From a virus: DNA of 29,496 nucleotides. A program made the translations under genes and the position numbers. The notes beneath the pieces are model-generated. The model made no database searches, was not told the DNA's origin, and saw only the letters and a program-made list of their open reading frames with translations. How positions within the stretch are numbered: position 1 is the stretch's first letter; every line of letters begins with the position of its first letter. Where the stretch lies: IMG/VR virus record IMGVR_UViG_3300001460_006018, positions 1 to 29,496 of that record; one strand, written 5' to 3'. This document shows positions 28,954 through 29,496 of the stretch, one piece after another.

Positions 28954-29496
28954 TTAACCTGGGAATCGAGCATCAATGCCTTCAACATAAAACATCATTG
29001 AGTCTAGTTGCTCACGAGTTGCTACTTCGCCTTCTTTAAGCCAAACACTTCCGTCTGCCTTATTGATAGGACCAGTAAAGCCAAAGTAAGTGCCAGCTGT
29101 AATAGCGTCTTTTACTTCTTGTGCTTTTGCTCTAACATCGTCTGGCATATTAGTAAATGGTGCCATTTGAACTGAACCATCGTTCATGTGTCCAAAGTAA
29201 CAACCATCTGGTCCATCACAACCAGTTGTCCATGTGCCTTCTAGTACCTGTCTTACTTTTTCAATATAATAAGGTCCCCAGTTGTCAATAGTTGCTGTCA
29301 ACTGTGCTTTAGGAGCAAATACAATTTGATCACTTGCTTGACCAAATCCGTGCTTGCCTAAATTCTCAGCCGCCTGCATTGGAGATGGTGAGTCAGTATG
29401 CTGTGCTAAAACATCACAACCTTGTGATAGTAATGCTTTTGCCGCATCTGATTCTTTACCTGGATCATACCATGTATTAACCCATACAACGTCAAG
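28954..29496 (-). CDS. BMP-family ABC-transporter substrate-binding protein, 5' end cut by window edge
   Basis: The visible 180 residues are the C-terminal part of a BMP (basic membrane protein) family protein: VWVNTWYDPGKESDAAKALL, QGCDVLAQHTDSPSPMQAAE, GHMNDGSVQMAPFTNM and the end FYVEGIDARFPG. The family are periplasmic or lipid-anchored binding proteins for nucleosides and purines in ABC or TRAP-like uptake. The N-terminus with its signal is outside the window. In a phage this is a notable acquisition, perhaps serving purine uptake or lipoprotein display. Confidence 0.85.
   Translation of the reverse strand, partial: LDVVWVNTWYDPGKESDAAKALLSQGCDVLAQHTDSPSPMQAAENLGKHGFGQASDQIVFAPKAQLTATIDNWGPYYIEKVRQVLEGTWTTGCDGPDGCYFGHMNDGSVQMAPFTNMPDDVRAKAQEVKDAITAGTYFGFTGPINKADGSVWLKEGEVATREQLDSMMFYVEGIDARFPG

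Noticed and set aside
1-29496. Host chromosomal origin of the window
   Set aside because: Tail fibre, PAAR spike, lysin, T4-like promoters and dense small overlapping genes indicate a phage genome. Host-type genes here (hemE, metK, porin, BMP) are embedded in the same gene-dense layout.
1-29496. tRNA genes, CRISPR arrays, integrase or attachment sites
   Set aside because: No tRNA cloverleaf, regularly spaced repeats or integrase motif were seen. Long gaps without genes are absent (no gap exceeds about 120 bases).

Overview
The window looks like part of a T4-like marine myovirus genome. It is AT-rich and almost fully coding, and every gene but one lies on the minus strand. Start and stop codons commonly overlap (ATGA, TAATG) or sit one base apart. 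The phage identity rests on a set of genes: aerobic ribonucleotide reductase (nrdA, nrdB) with glutaredoxin, a PAAR-type spike tip protein, a tail fibre/spike with a pectate-lyase-like start, a SleB-type lysin, a PD-(D/E)XK exonuclease, a GIY-YIG-like nuclease, and many small proteins of the kind found in marine T4-like phages. The host is probably a low-GC Gram-negative marine bacterium, perhaps an alphaproteobacterium such as SAR11; this is inferred from base composition, the porin and the ABC-transporter-type binding protein. No terminase, portal, major capsid, polymerase, integrase, tRNA or CRISPR array is visible.

Layout, in coordinate order (transcription runs right to left except for the lipase gene). 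1-3527: coiled-coil membrane protein (cut by the left edge), lysin, small proteins including a zinc ribbon, a staphylococcal-type nuclease and two small membrane proteins. 3557-6781: a metabolic operon of radical SAM protein, short-chain dehydrogenase and uroporphyrinogen decarboxylase (hemE). 6915-7679: an outer-membrane porin-like gene with its own terminator. 7796-10366: TauD-like protein, small genes including a histone Hc1-like one, a HAD-type deoxyribonucleotidase and the PAAR spike. 10375-14379: small Sm-like protein, glutaredoxin, nrdB, nrdA. 14392-16423: tail fibre region. 16527-18065: early genes (winged-helix protein, GIY-YIG, exonuclease). 18102-23317: small virion or assembly-type proteins, a sulfotransferase and a strongly expressed 115-aa protein bounded by a terminator. 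23383-24147: the only plus-strand gene, a class-3 lipase. 24144-29496: a long metabolic operon (BMP-type binding protein, 2OG oxygenase, SufE, adenine phosphoribosyltransferase, S-adenosylmethionine synthetase, phosphoribosyltransferase, DoxX, a second oxygenase-like gene).

Two promoter classes can be read. Four sigma70-type promoters (TTGACA or TTGACC, exactly 17 bp, TATA-rich -10) precede the 125-aa gene, nrdB, the winged-helix gene and the exonuclease. About ten T4-late-like octamers (NATAAATA/NCTAAATA), often about 20-30 bp before the start codon, precede structural, porin, lipase and metabolic genes. This implies early and late transcription programmes.

The most notable points are a possible dnaX-like -1 frameshift (A AAA AAG) joining the 256-aa acidic protein to a 75-aa ORF; a virus-borne hemE next to a radical SAM gene; and a metK/apt/sufE set that could feed and recycle S-adenosylmethionine and Fe-S clusters for radical SAM chemistry. 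Functions are assigned from motifs read by eye; no database search was possible.
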